The notes: a model not told the origin generated them from the letters alone. A stretch of DNA of 64,000 nt from Alkaliphilus peptidifermentans DSM 18978 (GCF_900101495.1 NZ_FMUS01000019.1:31018-95017), one strand, 5' to 3'; counted from the first letter of the stretch, positions 18,849 through 28,334 are shown. Program-made: numbers and translations.

Positions 18849-20267
18849 CTATAAAGAAAGTTCTAAGGAACTTTTAGGAATAGTAATTATAAAGGTTGTC
18901 CCGCAGTTTTCTCGACTATTAACATCTATTTGCCACTGATGCAGCTTAATTATTCTATCAACAATTGATAGTCCTATTCCAGCTCCTCCTGTATCTCTAG
19001 AGCGGGATAAATCTGTACGATAAAATTTTTCAAATATAGCCTCTAGATCCTTCGCAACCATTCCAATACCATTATCCTCGATTGAAATTTGATATGAATC
19101 TTTGTTATCTTTTCCAATTATCCGAATATTATTGCTTTCTTTATTGATGTCACGATACTTTATAGCATTGTCAACTAAGTTTATAAATATCTCTCTTATG
19201 CGTTCTTTATCACATAAAACTTTATACTTATCAATCATATTTATGTCTATATTGATATTAGCCTGATCTATAAGGGGCTTTAATATTTTTAGCACCTCTT
19301 CAATTAAGGGCTTTATATTAGTAAACTCTAAGCTTAAGCCCTGCTCGTCTAGCTTCGATAGGGTTAGTAATGCTTTTATTAAATCAGTTAGGCGATCTAT
19401 TTCAGTATCCATATCCCTTAAATATTCCTTATAAATCGTCAAGCTATCTTCTCCATAAAGTAAAGAATCTATCAATGCCTTCATAGATGCTAAAGGTGTT
19501 TTCAACTCATGGGAAACGTCTCCAATGAATTGTGTCCTTCCCCTATCAATTCTATATAACTCTTTGCTCATGTAATTGAAATTTTCCACCAGACGTCCAA
19601 TTTCATCTTTTGTACTAATATCAACAGTTTCTCCTAAATTACCCTTCCCAATACGTTTTGCTGCGTGAGATAGGGTTATAATTGGTTTTGCAATATGATT
19701 ACTGGCTATAATGGCGGCAATCATCCCTATTGAAGCGGCTACTATAGATAACCACAGTAGCTGTTTACGAAAATCCTCCACTTGCTTAAATTGCTCTTCA
19801 ATTGCTGCTGAGATTAGAACAACTCCAACAGTAATTTTCTCACCCTCTAAGGTTATATTTATAGGTACACCTACTTGAATTAGCCTTTCATCAAGACTAT
19901 AGTAGTTATATTTTTCTTTATTTTGTAGAGCACTTCTAATTTCTTCGTTATTAATGTTTCTACCTTCTAGAAGATTGAAGCTGTCAACCATCACATTCTT
20001 ATTATGGTCTATAATTAATAAACGACCTCCAAATGGAGGTACATATTGCTTTACAATACGTTTTAATGCTACAAGGTCATTAAAATTATCTCTACTAAGG
20101 TTTGAAATAATATTTGCAGATTTAAGTATGTTCACTTCAACTTCATGAAAAACAGAATTTTCCATATTGCTTACTGATATATAATTAATTAGTATTAATG
20201 GGATTAGTATCAGCAGAATATACATAAGTACTAATTTTTTACGTATTGTGAAGGTCACATTGATCAA
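18849..20267 (-). CDS. Membrane sensor histidine kinase
   Basis: The 472-residue kinase has an N-terminal membrane span (LVLMYILLILIPLILINYISV), an extracytoplasmic sensor of about 140 residues, a second span, a HAMP linker, HisKA with the phosphoacceptor His in FIGDVSHELKTPLASM, and an ATPase domain with N box NLVDNAIKY, G1 DNGIGM and G2 GGAGIGLSIV. The start is TTG, overlapping the stop of the response regulator (TTGA), with AGAAGGGA upstream, so the pair is coupled. The signal is unknown; the downstream lipoprotein may take part. Confidence 0.92.
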   Translation of the reverse strand: MINVTFTIRKKLVLMYILLILIPLILINYISVSNMENSVFHEVEVNILKSANIISNLSRDNFNDLVALKRIVKQYVPPFGGRLLIIDHNKNVMVDSFNLLEGRNINNEEIRSALQNKEKYNYYSLDERLIQVGVPINITLEGEKITVGVVLISAAIEEQFKQVEDFRKQLLWLSIVAASIGMIAAIIASNHIAKPIITLSHAAKRIGKGNLGETVDISTKDEIGRLVENFNYMSKELYRIDRGRTQFIGDVSHELKTPLASMKALIDSLLYGEDSLTIYKEYLRDMDTEIDRLTDLIKALLTLSKLDEQGLSLEFTNIKPLIEEVLKILKPLIDQANINIDINMIDKYKVLCDKERIREIFINLVDNAIKYRDINKESNNIRIIGKDNKDSYQISIEDNGIGMVAKDLEAIFEKFYRTDLSRSRDTGGAGIGLSIVDRIIKLHQWQIDVNSRENCGTTFIITIPKSSLELSL

Positions 20268-20938
20268 TCCCTTCTAAAAAAATATCCTACACCCCATTTT
20301 GTCTGTATCATCGCTGATTTCTGCTGATTGTCCTTTAATTTTTCCCTCAAATTTTTTATATGCACATCTATGGTTCGTGTATCAAAGCATGGCTCTTTCC
20401 ATATTAGTTGAAAAATTTGCTCTCTAGAATAAACTCGTCCTCTATTATGGATTAGAAGCGCAAGAATATCAAATTCCTTTGGCGTCAAGTCAATTTCTTT
20501 TCCCTTCAATTTAACCTGCCGTAAATTAAGGTTTAACTCTAAATCCATTACTGTATAGATGGCTTCTTTTTGAGTTTGCTTTTCTAATCTACGACCGATG
20601 GCACGTATTCTAGCTAGTAATTCCCTAGTATTAAATGGCTTTGTCATGTAATCATCAGCACCCAGCTCCAACCCTAAAACTTTGTCTATTTCAGAGTCCT
20701 TTGCTGTTAACATAATTATTGGAACATCAGATTTTTCTCTAATCATTTTACACAGAGTAATTCCATCTATTTCAGGAAGCATTAAATCTAGTATAACAAA
20801 ATCAAAGGGTGTACTACTAAAGACATTAAAGGCTTCATTTCCGTCATAGGCAGCTGTAACGTTAAAGCCCTCCTGTTCTAGGCTCTTCTTTAGTCCTTTT
20901 ACCAGTAGTCGTTCATCGTCCACAAGCAAAATATTCAT
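20264..20938 (-). CDS. OmpR/PhoB-family response regulator
   Basis: Receiver domain with phosphoacceptor Asp in DFVILDLMLPEIDG, acidic pocket VDDER, Thr in MLTAKDSE and Lys in DYMTKPF, then a winged helix (LTPKEFDILALLIHNRGRVYSREQIFQLIW...TRTIDVHIKNLREKL). It is the partner of the kinase encoded directly downstream with a 4-bp overlap. ATG 20938 is preferred since AAAGGGGTG precedes it; a GTG three codons upstream is the alternative. Probably an envelope-stress or cell-wall regulator judging by neighbours (pgm, MurJ), which is inference only. Confidence 0.92.
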   Translation of the reverse strand: MNILLVDDERLLVKGLKKSLEQEGFNVTAAYDGNEAFNVFSSTPFDFVILDLMLPEIDGITLCKMIREKSDVPIIMLTAKDSEIDKVLGLELGADDYMTKPFNTRELLARIRAIGRRLEKQTQKEAIYTVMDLELNLNLRQVKLKGKEIDLTPKEFDILALLIHNRGRVYSREQIFQLIWKEPCFDTRTIDVHIKNLREKLKDNQQKSAMIQTKWGVGYFFRRD

Positions 20939-20951
20939 TTCATTCACCCCT

Positions 20952-22685
20952 TTATAATATTTTTTCCTCCATTGCTAGCATTAAGGTTTCTAATAAATCA
21001 ACAGCATTTTCTAGGGTTTTTCCCTTTACCCCAGCATATATTTTAAGCTTTGGCTCTGTTCCTGAAGGTCTTAGTGCTACCCAATTATTGTCTTCCAAAA
21101 TGAATTTAATTACATCCGCCTTTGGGAAGTCTAATTCACTGGTGGTTTTATCTACATAGTTAAATCTTTTCCCAAGTAAATAATCCTCCATTGAACGGAC
21201 TGGAAGCTCTCCCAGTTGTTGCATTTTATCATTTCGGAATGTCTCTAGAATCCTTTGAATTTTTTCCATTCCTTCTTTACCCTCTAGAGTGATTGATTTT
21301 AGGCCTTCTTGGTAATAACCATATTTTTTATATAGTTGCTGAAGGGCATCATACAATGACATTCCCATGTTATGATAGTAGGCAGCCATCTCACAAATAA
21401 GCATTGAGGCTACAACAGCATCTTTATCACGGGCATGGGTTCCTATTAAATAACCGTAGCTTTCTTCATATCCTAATATATAGGTATACTCCTTTGACTC
21501 CTGAAAATGTTTGATTTTTTCTCCTATATATTTAAAGCCAGTAAGTGTATTTAACACATCTATTCCATAAGCTTTTGCTATAACAGCTCCTATTTCGCTT
21601 GTAACAATGGTTTTTATAATAACACCATTTTGGGGAAGTGTTCTCTTCTCCTTTAATGCTCCTAATATGTACTCCACCAGAAGAGCTCCCGTTTGGTTAC
21701 CTGTCAAGACTACAAACTCGTTATCCTTATTCTTAACCACCGCCCCTACGCGATCACAATCTGGATCAGTTCCTATAATCAGCTGTGCAGACTCTTTATT
21801 AGCAAGCTCAATAGCATATGTAAAGGCATCTCGCTCCTCTGGATTAGGATACTTTACTGTAGAAAAATTGGGATCAGGCTTATCCTGCTCCTTTACAGAT
21901 ATAATGCTTTTGAATCCGATTTCTTCAAGTACTCGTCTTACTGGAATACTTCCTGTTCCGTGTAAAGGTGTATATATTACTTTGAAGCCTTCTCCAATAT
22001 TTTTTACAACCTCAGGTCTTAAGGATTGTTTCTTTACGGCCTCTATAAATAAATCATCCATTTCCTTACCAAGACTATTTAATAGTCCCTCTGCTTCTGC
22101 AATTTCCCTGTTCAACCTATAAATATCCTTTAAATCATATATCTCACTAATTTCTTTTATTATCCCCAATGCATGCTGAGAGGTTATTTGTGCTCCATCC
22201 TCCCAATAAACCTTATATCCATTATATGGGGCTGGATTATGGCTAGCTGTTATAACTATACCTGCTATTGCATTTAGTTCTCTAACAGCAAAGGAAAGCT
22301 CTGGTGTTGGTCTAAGATCTTCAAAAATATAAGCGGGTATATCATTTGCTGCTAAAATCAAAGCAGCTTCTTCACAAAACTCCTTTGACATGTGTCTAGA
22401 ATCATATGCAATAACAACTCCTCGTTTCATTGCTTCTTCCCCATATTTAACAATATAGTTAGCCAAACCTTGAGTAGCCTTGCCTACTGTGTATCTATTC
22501 ATACGATTTGTTCCTGCACCAACAATACCTCTTATTCCACCTGTTCCAAACTCCAAGTCTTTATAAAATCGATCTTCTATTTCCTTTTCATTTCCCTGTA
22601 ACTCAATTAGTTCTCTACGAGTGGCTTCGTCGAAGTAGGAATCGGTTAACCACAGTTCATAATTTTTTATTGTTCTTAAGTCCAT
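20952..22685 (-). CDS. pgcA: Phospho-sugar mutase (alpha-phosphoglucomutase, PgcA type)
   Basis: The 577-residue enzyme interconverts glucose-1-phosphate and glucose-6-phosphate (or mannose forms). The active-site serine loop is TASHNPAPYNGYKVYW, the metal loop GTDPDCDRVG, the sugar loop GYEESYGY and the phosphate loop RPSGTEPKLKIY. Length fits the long PgcA/PGM2-like clade rather than GlmM. The product feeds nucleotide-sugar and cell-envelope synthesis. The gene lies 4-14 bp upstream of the response regulator and is probably co-transcribed. Confidence 0.93.
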   Translation of the reverse strand: MDLRTIKNYELWLTDSYFDEATRRELIELQGNEKEIEDRFYKDLEFGTGGIRGIVGAGTNRMNRYTVGKATQGLANYIVKYGEEAMKRGVVIAYDSRHMSKEFCEEAALILAANDIPAYIFEDLRPTPELSFAVRELNAIAGIVITASHNPAPYNGYKVYWEDGAQITSQHALGIIKEISEIYDLKDIYRLNREIAEAEGLLNSLGKEMDDLFIEAVKKQSLRPEVVKNIGEGFKVIYTPLHGTGSIPVRRVLEEIGFKSIISVKEQDKPDPNFSTVKYPNPEERDAFTYAIELANKESAQLIIGTDPDCDRVGAVVKNKDNEFVVLTGNQTGALLVEYILGALKEKRTLPQNGVIIKTIVTSEIGAVIAKAYGIDVLNTLTGFKYIGEKIKHFQESKEYTYILGYEESYGYLIGTHARDKDAVVASMLICEMAAYYHNMGMSLYDALQQLYKKYGYYQEGLKSITLEGKEGMEKIQRILETFRNDKMQQLGELPVRSMEDYLLGKRFNYVDKTTSELDFPKADVIKFILEDNNWVALRPSGTEPKLKIYAGVKGKTLENAVDLLETLMLAMEEKIL

Positions 22686-22738
22686 TTCAATACCCCCTGA
22701 CAGATTATTATAAAACTCACCTATTTATTTTCTCATTT

Positions 22739-24310
22739 TTATAACCTTCTAATTTTCTCAATACCTATTTCAAAAAGAAACCTAAGCTCCCTTATCTTTA
22801 ATATGTAACAAATTGAAAAATATGATACTACACCAATTAATATGATGATGCCTAATTGCAAGGAATCCCTCATAAAGCTTCCAGAAAAATTACCTATAAA
22901 ATAAGGCTTTAAAAGAAATACTATTATACCCATTGCAAGTGAAGCTAAAGTAATTTTTAGAAAGCTAGAAAGCAGATTAGTTCCCCCTATTGTTCCCATT
23001 TTCTTTTTCAGGCTTATGGTCAGCAATGTAGCCGAAATTAATGCCGAAATACCAGTGGCTAGGGCAAGTCCTCTATGCTGCATAAATCTCACCAGGATTA
23101 AATTAAGGGTAATATTTATAATAACGGCTATAATTCCATTTTTCATTGGAGTTTTAGTATCTTGCAAAGAGTAAAACATTCTTAATAGCATTTCTCTTAC
23201 TCCAATTCCTGGAAGACCAACAGAATAAAATATTAAAGCATTGGCTGTCATAAAGGTTGCCCGTTGGTCAAAAGCATTTCTTTGAAATAGTAATTCTACT
23301 ATTGGAAATGCAAGAAGAATAATACCTATAGTTGCAGGTATTGTAATCATTAATATAAAGTTAATACCATAACCCATGATATTCTTCATCTCACCATAAT
23401 CATTGTTTTCAAATTCACGAGTTAGCATTGGGAAAAATACAGTTGAAACTGCAACTATAAAGACTCCAACTATAAACTCCTCTAATCTAACAGCATAGGT
23501 CAATGCTGAAATGCTGCCTACTTCAAGCCTTGATGCAATATTTCTATCTATGATGGTATTTATTTGCTGAATAGCCGCTCCAATAATTATCGGTGCAGAT
23601 AATAATAATGTCTTCTTTAGATATGGATTGCTCCGGCTAATTTTGAATTTATATCGAAATCCCATTTTATAGGCATAGGGTAATTGAAAAAAAAGCTGAG
23701 TTGAATGAGCTATCAGGACGGTATACATTAATCCCTTAATTCCAAATCTATGGGATAAAAAAACCAAGAAAACAATATATGTAATATTAAGTGGAAGCCC
23801 TGTAGCTGCAGGTATGGTGAATTCTTCGTTTTTCTGTAGAAATATTGTAATAGTTGATGCTGCCGCAACTAATATAATCATGGGGAATCCGATTCTATTT
23901 AATTCTACTGCCAGCTTAAATTGTTCTCCAACAAATGCTGGTGCTAGAATTTTAATAATTAACGGTGAAAAGATCCATCCTAGTATAGCTATTAGGCCTG
24001 TTAATATTAGAGCGCCATTTATAAACTCGTTGACAAATTCTATTTCCTTAGCCCTACCTTTTTTAGCCGATATTTCTGTTAAAACTGGCAGTAGAGTTGT
24101 ATGAACCACACTATTTATCATAACTATTGCTATTGAGCTGGCTTTAAATACAATTAGGAATGTGTCTGCTATCTCACCTGCTCCATAGTTTGATGCAATT
24201 AAAATATCTCGAGAAAATCCCAATATTTTGCTGACAAGTATAAATATCATGATAATAATTGTAGATTTCGCTACTTTTCCAGCTCTAGACATATTAGTCA
24301 TCCCTCTCAT
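22739..24310 (-). CDS. murJ: Lipid II flippase MurJ
   Basis: A 523-residue polytopic protein of the MOP superfamily with about 14 membrane spans. Family marks are VSKILGFSRDILIASNYGAGEIADTFLIVFK at the N-terminus (the conserved Arg and Gly-rich MviN start), AIQQINTIIDRNIASRL near residue 250 and FYSVGLPGIGVREMLLRMFYSLQDTKTP near residue 370. MurJ moves lipid II across the membrane for peptidoglycan synthesis. The start could be the Met five codons in (MSRAGKVAKST). Single gene, downstream neighbour pgm 54 bp away. Confidence 0.93.
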   Translation of the reverse strand: MRGMTNMSRAGKVAKSTIIIMIFILVSKILGFSRDILIASNYGAGEIADTFLIVFKASSIAIVMINSVVHTTLLPVLTEISAKKGRAKEIEFVNEFINGALILTGLIAILGWIFSPLIIKILAPAFVGEQFKLAVELNRIGFPMIILVAAASTITIFLQKNEEFTIPAATGLPLNITYIVFLVFLSHRFGIKGLMYTVLIAHSTQLFFQLPYAYKMGFRYKFKISRSNPYLKKTLLLSAPIIIGAAIQQINTIIDRNIASRLEVGSISALTYAVRLEEFIVGVFIVAVSTVFFPMLTREFENNDYGEMKNIMGYGINFILMITIPATIGIILLAFPIVELLFQRNAFDQRATFMTANALIFYSVGLPGIGVREMLLRMFYSLQDTKTPMKNGIIAVIINITLNLILVRFMQHRGLALATGISALISATLLTISLKKKMGTIGGTNLLSSFLKITLASLAMGIIVFLLKPYFIGNFSGSFMRDSLQLGIIILIGVVSYFSICYILKIRELRFLFEIGIEKIRRL

Positions 24311-24339
24311 TTTTAAAACTTTATCATGAATATTATAAC

Positions 24340-24549
24340 CTAAAAAAAAGTAAAAACAAAGATTACATGGAACAAAAGCATTTCATGCTTTAAAATAATG
24401 AAAAAATGCTTTTGTTTTCCAAAGGAACCCCTGAGTTCCTTAGGACGCTTCTCTGTATCCTCCTCATTGAACATAAGGGGGAGCGCCCCCTTATCAACCC
24501 CGTATTGCATAGGAAGTTCAGAACGAACTATGCAATAAAAAACTACCTG
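24340..24549. repeat. Cluster of hairpins between murJ and the esterase gene
   Basis: Several inverted repeats lie side by side: AAAAGCATTTCATGCTTT...GCTTTT, AGGAACCCCTGAGTTCCT, AAGGGGGAGCGCCCCCTT, TTGCATAG...CTATGCAA around GGAAGTTCAGAACGAA, and AAAACTACCTGTTATGGTAGTTTT. The last ends at the esterase stop and is its terminator. The others are not explained and are locally GC-rich in an AT-rich spacer. Confidence 0.6.
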
Positions 24550-25290
24550 TTATGGTAGTTTTATAAATTCAAATACACTGTAGTGAATTAACTCCTTTTC
24601 AGGGCCTAATGTACAACCATGGGGAGAATTATTAAGCCACAGTTGTTTCTTCTGGGTTGATGAAGCGCCATTATATATAATACTTGAGCTAACTAGTTTT
24701 ACGTACTTATCGAGCTTCGGTTGAATCACAAGAAGAGGACACTTAATGTCATTCAAGCTTTTCCGAGTAACTTTTATTACCTTTAAAAGCTCAGGAACAC
24801 ATTTCAAGGGTATTATATTATAACCAATACCCTCCTTAGTACTTTCCTTTTTTTCTGGATTACTACTTGACCACTTATTAAACCTCTTAAAGTACTTTAG
24901 TAATGGTGTCCACTTTGCTAAGGGATCATGTATTTTAATAGGAGATGCGATGGATATCACTTTATCTACATTATATTTTTCAGCTAAATATAGAGATAAT
25001 ATACCACCCATAGATAAACCCATTACATATACTCTATCGCATTGTCTTTTTAGCATTTCGTACCCATCAACAGCAGATTTTATCCAGTCATGATAAGAAG
25101 TAGATTCCATATCTTCCACGGAGGTACCATGTCCTTTTAGTAGAACACCAAAAACAGTATATCCTTTGTTATTCAAATACTCTCCTAAAGGACGCATGTG
25201 GCCAGCTGACCCTGTAAATCCATGAATCAAAAGACAACCCTCATTATTTCCTTTAAAAAAGAAAGCTTTTGCATCTTCACTTAAGCCCAT
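24550..25290 (-). CDS. Alpha/beta-hydrolase, carboxylesterase (Est30-like)
   Basis: A 246-residue serine hydrolase: oxyanion region LLIHGFTGSAGHM, nucleophile elbow GLSMGG near residue 95, acid in QPKLDKYVKL and catalytic His in NNSPHGCTLG. This is the monoacylglycerol lipase/carboxylesterase layout of Bacillus Est30, which hydrolyses short acyl esters. ATG 25290 follows AAGGAAG at good spacing; a GTG three codons upstream is possible. It lies 18 bp downstream of fabZ and may be co-transcribed. Its in vivo substrate is unknown. Confidence 0.88.
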   Translation of the reverse strand: MGLSEDAKAFFFKGNNEGCLLIHGFTGSAGHMRPLGEYLNNKGYTVFGVLLKGHGTSVEDMESTSYHDWIKSAVDGYEMLKRQCDRVYVMGLSMGGILSLYLAEKYNVDKVISIASPIKIHDPLAKWTPLLKYFKRFNKWSSSNPEKKESTKEGIGYNIIPLKCVPELLKVIKVTRKSLNDIKCPLLVIQPKLDKYVKLVSSSIIYNGASSTQKKQLWLNNSPHGCTLGPEKELIHYSVFEFIKLP

Positions 25291-25308
25291 ACCAATCACT
25301 TCCTTAGC

Positions 25309-25743
25309 CTATTCTCTATCGATTAATGCAAAGGTAAGATTAGCGCTACAAGCAAGCTTCCCTTCAACGAAAACCTTTCCTTCAGCTTTTCCTATACCTC
25401 TTCTTAATGTTGTCATCTCTATTTCTAGCCTTAATGTATCTCCTGGAGTAACCTGTCTTCTGATTTTGCAATTATCAATGCCAGTAAATACACCAAGTTT
25501 TTCTTCATTTCCTTCTAACCCCATACAGGTTATTGCTGCCAACTGGGCGAGAGCTTCAACCATCAAGACACCAGGCATAATCGGCTTTCCTGGAAAATGT
25601 CCTTGAAAGAAGGGTTCATTAATTGTTACATTCTTTATACCAACAGCCGTTTTACCAGCCTCCATCTCAATGATCTTATCCACTAATAGAAAAGGGTATC
25701 GGTGAGGAATAATTTTTTGTATTTCAATATTATTTAACTCCAT
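25309..25743 (-). CDS. fabZ: 3-hydroxyacyl-[ACP] dehydratase FabZ
   Basis: The hot-dog fold dehydratase of fatty acid synthesis. The catalytic His is in IIPHRYPFLLVD, and the Glu is in PGVLMVEALAQLAAI, with GHFPGKPIMPGV between them. Length (144 residues) is normal. ATG 25743 is chosen because GGGAG lies just upstream and the family begins at this point. It follows the flagellar rod genes as ywpB/fabZ does after flhP in Bacillus, so this is a conserved neighbourhood. Confidence 0.95.
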   Translation of the reverse strand: MELNNIEIQKIIPHRYPFLLVDKIIEMEAGKTAVGIKNVTINEPFFQGHFPGKPIMPGVLMVEALAQLAAITCMGLEGNEEKLGVFTGIDNCKIRRQVTPGDTLRLEIEMTTLRRGIGKAEGKVFVEGKLACSANLTFALIDRE

Positions 25744-25862
25744 TTCTGTTTCTCCCTTCATTTAAATTGTTATTAAAAATGGAATAATAAATTTCATGTT
25801 ATATGTGTTTGGTAAATCATTACTATTATTGTATCTTATAGGCTATATTTATTCAATAGAGA

Positions 25863-25892
25863 GAAAAAAAACCAGGATTATTCATCCTGGCC
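25863..25892 (-). terminator. Rho-independent terminator overlapping the stop of the rod-binding protein gene
   Basis: CCAGGAT/ATCCTGG stem followed by eight T residues on the minus strand; the stem contains the TAA stop of the gene. Confidence 0.85.
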
Positions 25893-26207
25893 TTTATATG
25901 TCACCTTTTGATATGCGGTTAACTGCTTATATAAATCCTTTGCTAGTCCAATTCCCTGCCCGCTGGCAATTTCATCCGATAGTGTTTCATCATACATAGA
26001 CTCAAAAATTTCACGTCCATGACTTTTTTCAGTCAAACCCCCATCACCAACAGTACTTCTCATTTGTTTAAGCATCATATTTATAAAAACCGACTCAAAC
26101 TGCTTACATACTTCCATAAGCTTTTGTGAATCTTCTGGCGCCTTATCAGGAATCCTCTGGGTGCTATTTATAATACTAGTATTATCTATTTTCACTTTAT
26201 AAATCAT
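25878..26207 (-). CDS. FlgJ N-terminal-type rod-binding protein (no muramidase domain)
   Basis: The 109-residue protein consists of the rod-binding domain only: ACKQFESVFINMMLKQMRSTVGDGGL (the FlgJ E-x-x-F-x-x-x-M-L-x-x-M-R motif) and MYDETLSDEIASGQGIGLAKDLYKQL. It helps rod assembly. It lacks the peptidoglycan hydrolase half of proteobacterial FlgJ, as usual in Firmicutes. The ribosome site AGAAAGGA abuts the ATG, which is closer than normal, so a GTG four codons later could be the true start. Last gene of the flhO-flhP unit. Confidence 0.87.
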   Translation of the reverse strand: MIYKVKIDNTSIINSTQRIPDKAPEDSQKLMEVCKQFESVFINMMLKQMRSTVGDGGLTEKSHGREIFESMYDETLSDEIASGQGIGLAKDLYKQLTAYQKVTYKGQDE

Positions 26208-26239
26208 TCCTTTCTCACAAGGGCACTATAAATTTCTAA

Positions 26240-27034
26240 CTATCGTCTTAGATTATTGGCTATTCCCAGCATTTCGTCACTGGTTTGAATAGCCTTAGAG
26301 CTGATTTCATAGGCTCTTTGGGCAGTAATCATACGCACCATTTCATCAACAATTTGTACATTTGAAGTCTCAAGGTACCCTTGAAGGATAGTGCTGGTTC
26401 TACCTTCATCCTCCATAGGAATTTCTACGCCAGATGCTGATGTCATTTTATATAGATTTCTACCTATGGATTCTAATCCTTCAGGATTTATAAACTTTAC
26501 TAATTTTATGGTAGCTATTTCTTGAATTTCTCCCTCTTCATTTTCAGCAGTAATTAAACCATTTTCTGAGAATGTAATGTTTTGCATTCCTTCTTCGAAA
26601 ACAATTTCATCATCAAACTCCGAAAGAACAGTGTATCCATCCGCAGTTACTAATTTCATCTCATTGTCCAATACACTAAACTTAAAGTTTCCATCTCTTG
26701 TATAAAACAAATCACCGTTTGGACCTTCAATAGCAAAGAATCCATCACCACTAATAGCTAAATCCAGTGGGTTTTCGGTACGCTCTAGATTTCCTGTCAT
26801 AAAAGATCTTGTGGTTGCAGAAGGCATTACCCCATGACCAACTTGAAGATTAACTGGGCTACCATCTCCATCATTTAAATTGTTTTTCCTTAAAGTAACA
26901 TATAACAAATCCTTAAACTCAACCCTCTGTTTTTTAAAGGAAGTAGTATTAACATTTGCTAGGTTATTAGAAATTGTATCTATATTTAATTGCTGTGCCT
27001 TCATACCAGATGCCGCTGTCCATAAAGCTCTCAT
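26240..27034 (-). CDS. flhP: Flagellar basal-body rod protein FlgG-type (FlhP)
   Basis: The 264-residue distal-rod protein has the N-terminal signature MRALWTAASGMKAQQLNIDTISNNLANVNTTSFKKQRVEFKDLLY and the C-terminal YLETSNVQIVDEMVRMITAQRAYEISSKAIQTSDEML, both typical of FlgG. It is exported by the flagellar type III system. Its place after mbl and flhO and before fabZ matches Bacillus flhP. Confidence 0.92.
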   Translation of the reverse strand: MRALWTAASGMKAQQLNIDTISNNLANVNTTSFKKQRVEFKDLLYVTLRKNNLNDGDGSPVNLQVGHGVMPSATTRSFMTGNLERTENPLDLAISGDGFFAIEGPNGDLFYTRDGNFKFSVLDNEMKLVTADGYTVLSEFDDEIVFEEGMQNITFSENGLITAENEEGEIQEIATIKLVKFINPEGLESIGRNLYKMTSASGVEIPMEDEGRTSTILQGYLETSNVQIVDEMVRMITAQRAYEISSKAIQTSDEMLGIANNLRR

Positions 27035-27087
27035 TATTTAACCCCCTTATAAAATCAATTGAAAATATACTTAATTAGTGATTCTAA

Positions 27088-27178
27088 TGACCAATGTTGA
27101 ATGTTGAATGTTGAATTGTTGTAGAAATTTGCAAAACAAATTTCTTCCGTCATTACTCATTACTCATTGCTTTTATTT
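27088..27178. repeat. Short tandem repeats between flhO and flhP
   Basis: TGTTGAA is repeated in tandem (27094-27117), then an AAATTTG...CAAATTT inverted pair and TCATTACTCATTACTCATT (CTCATTA units). They separate two co-oriented rod genes by about 145 bp. Confidence 0.6.
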
Positions 27179-28255
27179 CTATCCAATTTTTCCGATTTCA
27201 TTAGCTGCTTTTTGCAGTAATTCATCATATGTACGAACAACCTTTTGATTAGATTCGTAGGTTCTATATATATTAATCATATCAATCATTTCTTTAATAG
27301 GATTGACATTTGAAGCTTCCAGAAACCCCTGTATTACATTCCCTGAGAAGTTATTCGCTTGAAGCTCTACACCTTCTTCAACATAGAAATATCCATGGCC
27401 ATGCTTTCTTAGTCCTTTTACATTTTCTATATCAACTATTTCAATTTGATCAACTATTTCGTTGTTAATTATGACTTCACCCCTATCAGTCAGTTGAAAG
27501 TCTTGCCCATCAACAAGTATAGATCCCCATTGACCTGCCAAGAAGTATCCTTCTCCAGTAATTACTTCTCCATTATCATTCAAGGAAAAATTACCATTCC
27601 TTGTATACATTTCTCCATTTGGAGTTAGGACCTTGAAGAATCCGGAACCTTTCAATGCAATATCTAAATCATTACCTGTTTCTTGTAATGTTCCTTGACT
27701 AAAATCAACTTCTATATGGTTTAGCCTTAAGCCTCCATTTATTGTACCTATGGTATTATAATGACCCCGTGTAATTAAATTAGCGGTTGCTTGTCCATTT
27801 ACTGTCACCTGACCATTAGCACTTATTTCAAAGGGCTCTTCACCAACAAATATTGAATTACCATTAGAGTCCAGTACCATACTGCCATCTGTAGTATCTA
27901 TATTTCCATTATTATCTAAATTATAGGTTTTCAAATAACCACTTTCATCAGCAGCTAACCGTATTTCACTATTGTAGCTATTTCCCAGTTGAGTTTTTAC
28001 TGTGAAAAGTCCATTCTCTGCCTTAAGCTTAAATCCATTTCCCTGTTGATCTATTTCAATCGGGGCAGCTTTAAAAGCTTCAGGAGGTATTTTGCCATTT
28101 ATTTTCTGAAGAAGTACTTCTGGAAATGATTCGGAAATTACTACATCCTTTTTATAGGAGGTCGTATTAACATTAGCCATATTATTTGCTGATACATCCA
28201 GCTTCTTTTCTGTCGTTTGCATTGCAGAAACGGCAGTATATAACCCTCTAAGCAT
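27179..28255 (-). CDS. flhO: Flagellar basal-body rod protein FlgF-type (FlhO)
   Basis: The 358-residue rod protein begins MLRGLYTAVSAMQTTEKKLDVSANNMANVNTTSYKKD and ends FLEASNVNPIKEMIDMINIYRTYESNQKVVRTYDELLQKAANEIGKIG, the paired terminal helices of rod proteins. It is longer than FlhO of Bacillus because of a bigger central domain. A sigma-D-like promoter lies about 55 bp upstream, so it and flhP are probably made with the late flagellar genes. Divided from mbl by 196 bp. Confidence 0.91.
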   Translation of the reverse strand: MLRGLYTAVSAMQTTEKKLDVSANNMANVNTTSYKKDVVISESFPEVLLQKINGKIPPEAFKAAPIEIDQQGNGFKLKAENGLFTVKTQLGNSYNSEIRLAADESGYLKTYNLDNNGNIDTTDGSMVLDSNGNSIFVGEEPFEISANGQVTVNGQATANLITRGHYNTIGTINGGLRLNHIEVDFSQGTLQETGNDLDIALKGSGFFKVLTPNGEMYTRNGNFSLNDNGEVITGEGYFLAGQWGSILVDGQDFQLTDRGEVIINNEIVDQIEIVDIENVKGLRKHGHGYFYVEEGVELQANNFSGNVIQGFLEASNVNPIKEMIDMINIYRTYESNQKVVRTYDELLQKAANEIGKIG

Positions 28256-28307
28256 TTAACCACCTCATATTTTTTTTGTATGAACGTTAAAGTTCTCGTC
28301 TATAATT

Positions 28308-28334
28308 CTATCGGCATATATTATGTATTACTTA
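28308..28334 (-). promoter_or_regulatory. Candidate sigma-D promoter of flhO-flhP
   Basis: TAAG (28334-28331) and GCCGATAG (28315-28308) are separated by exactly 15 bp on the minus strand; the -10 box differs from GCCGATAA by one base. It lies about 50 bp before the flhO start. Confidence 0.6.

Noticed and set aside
21607..22122. 171-codon plus-strand reading frame inside the phosphoglucomutase gene
   Set aside because: It lies wholly antisense to a well supported gene and has no family features.
25878..26207. Truncated FlgJ pseudogene
   Set aside because: Firmicute rod-binding proteins normally lack the muramidase domain, and the gene has a terminator at its stop, so it is a complete short form.
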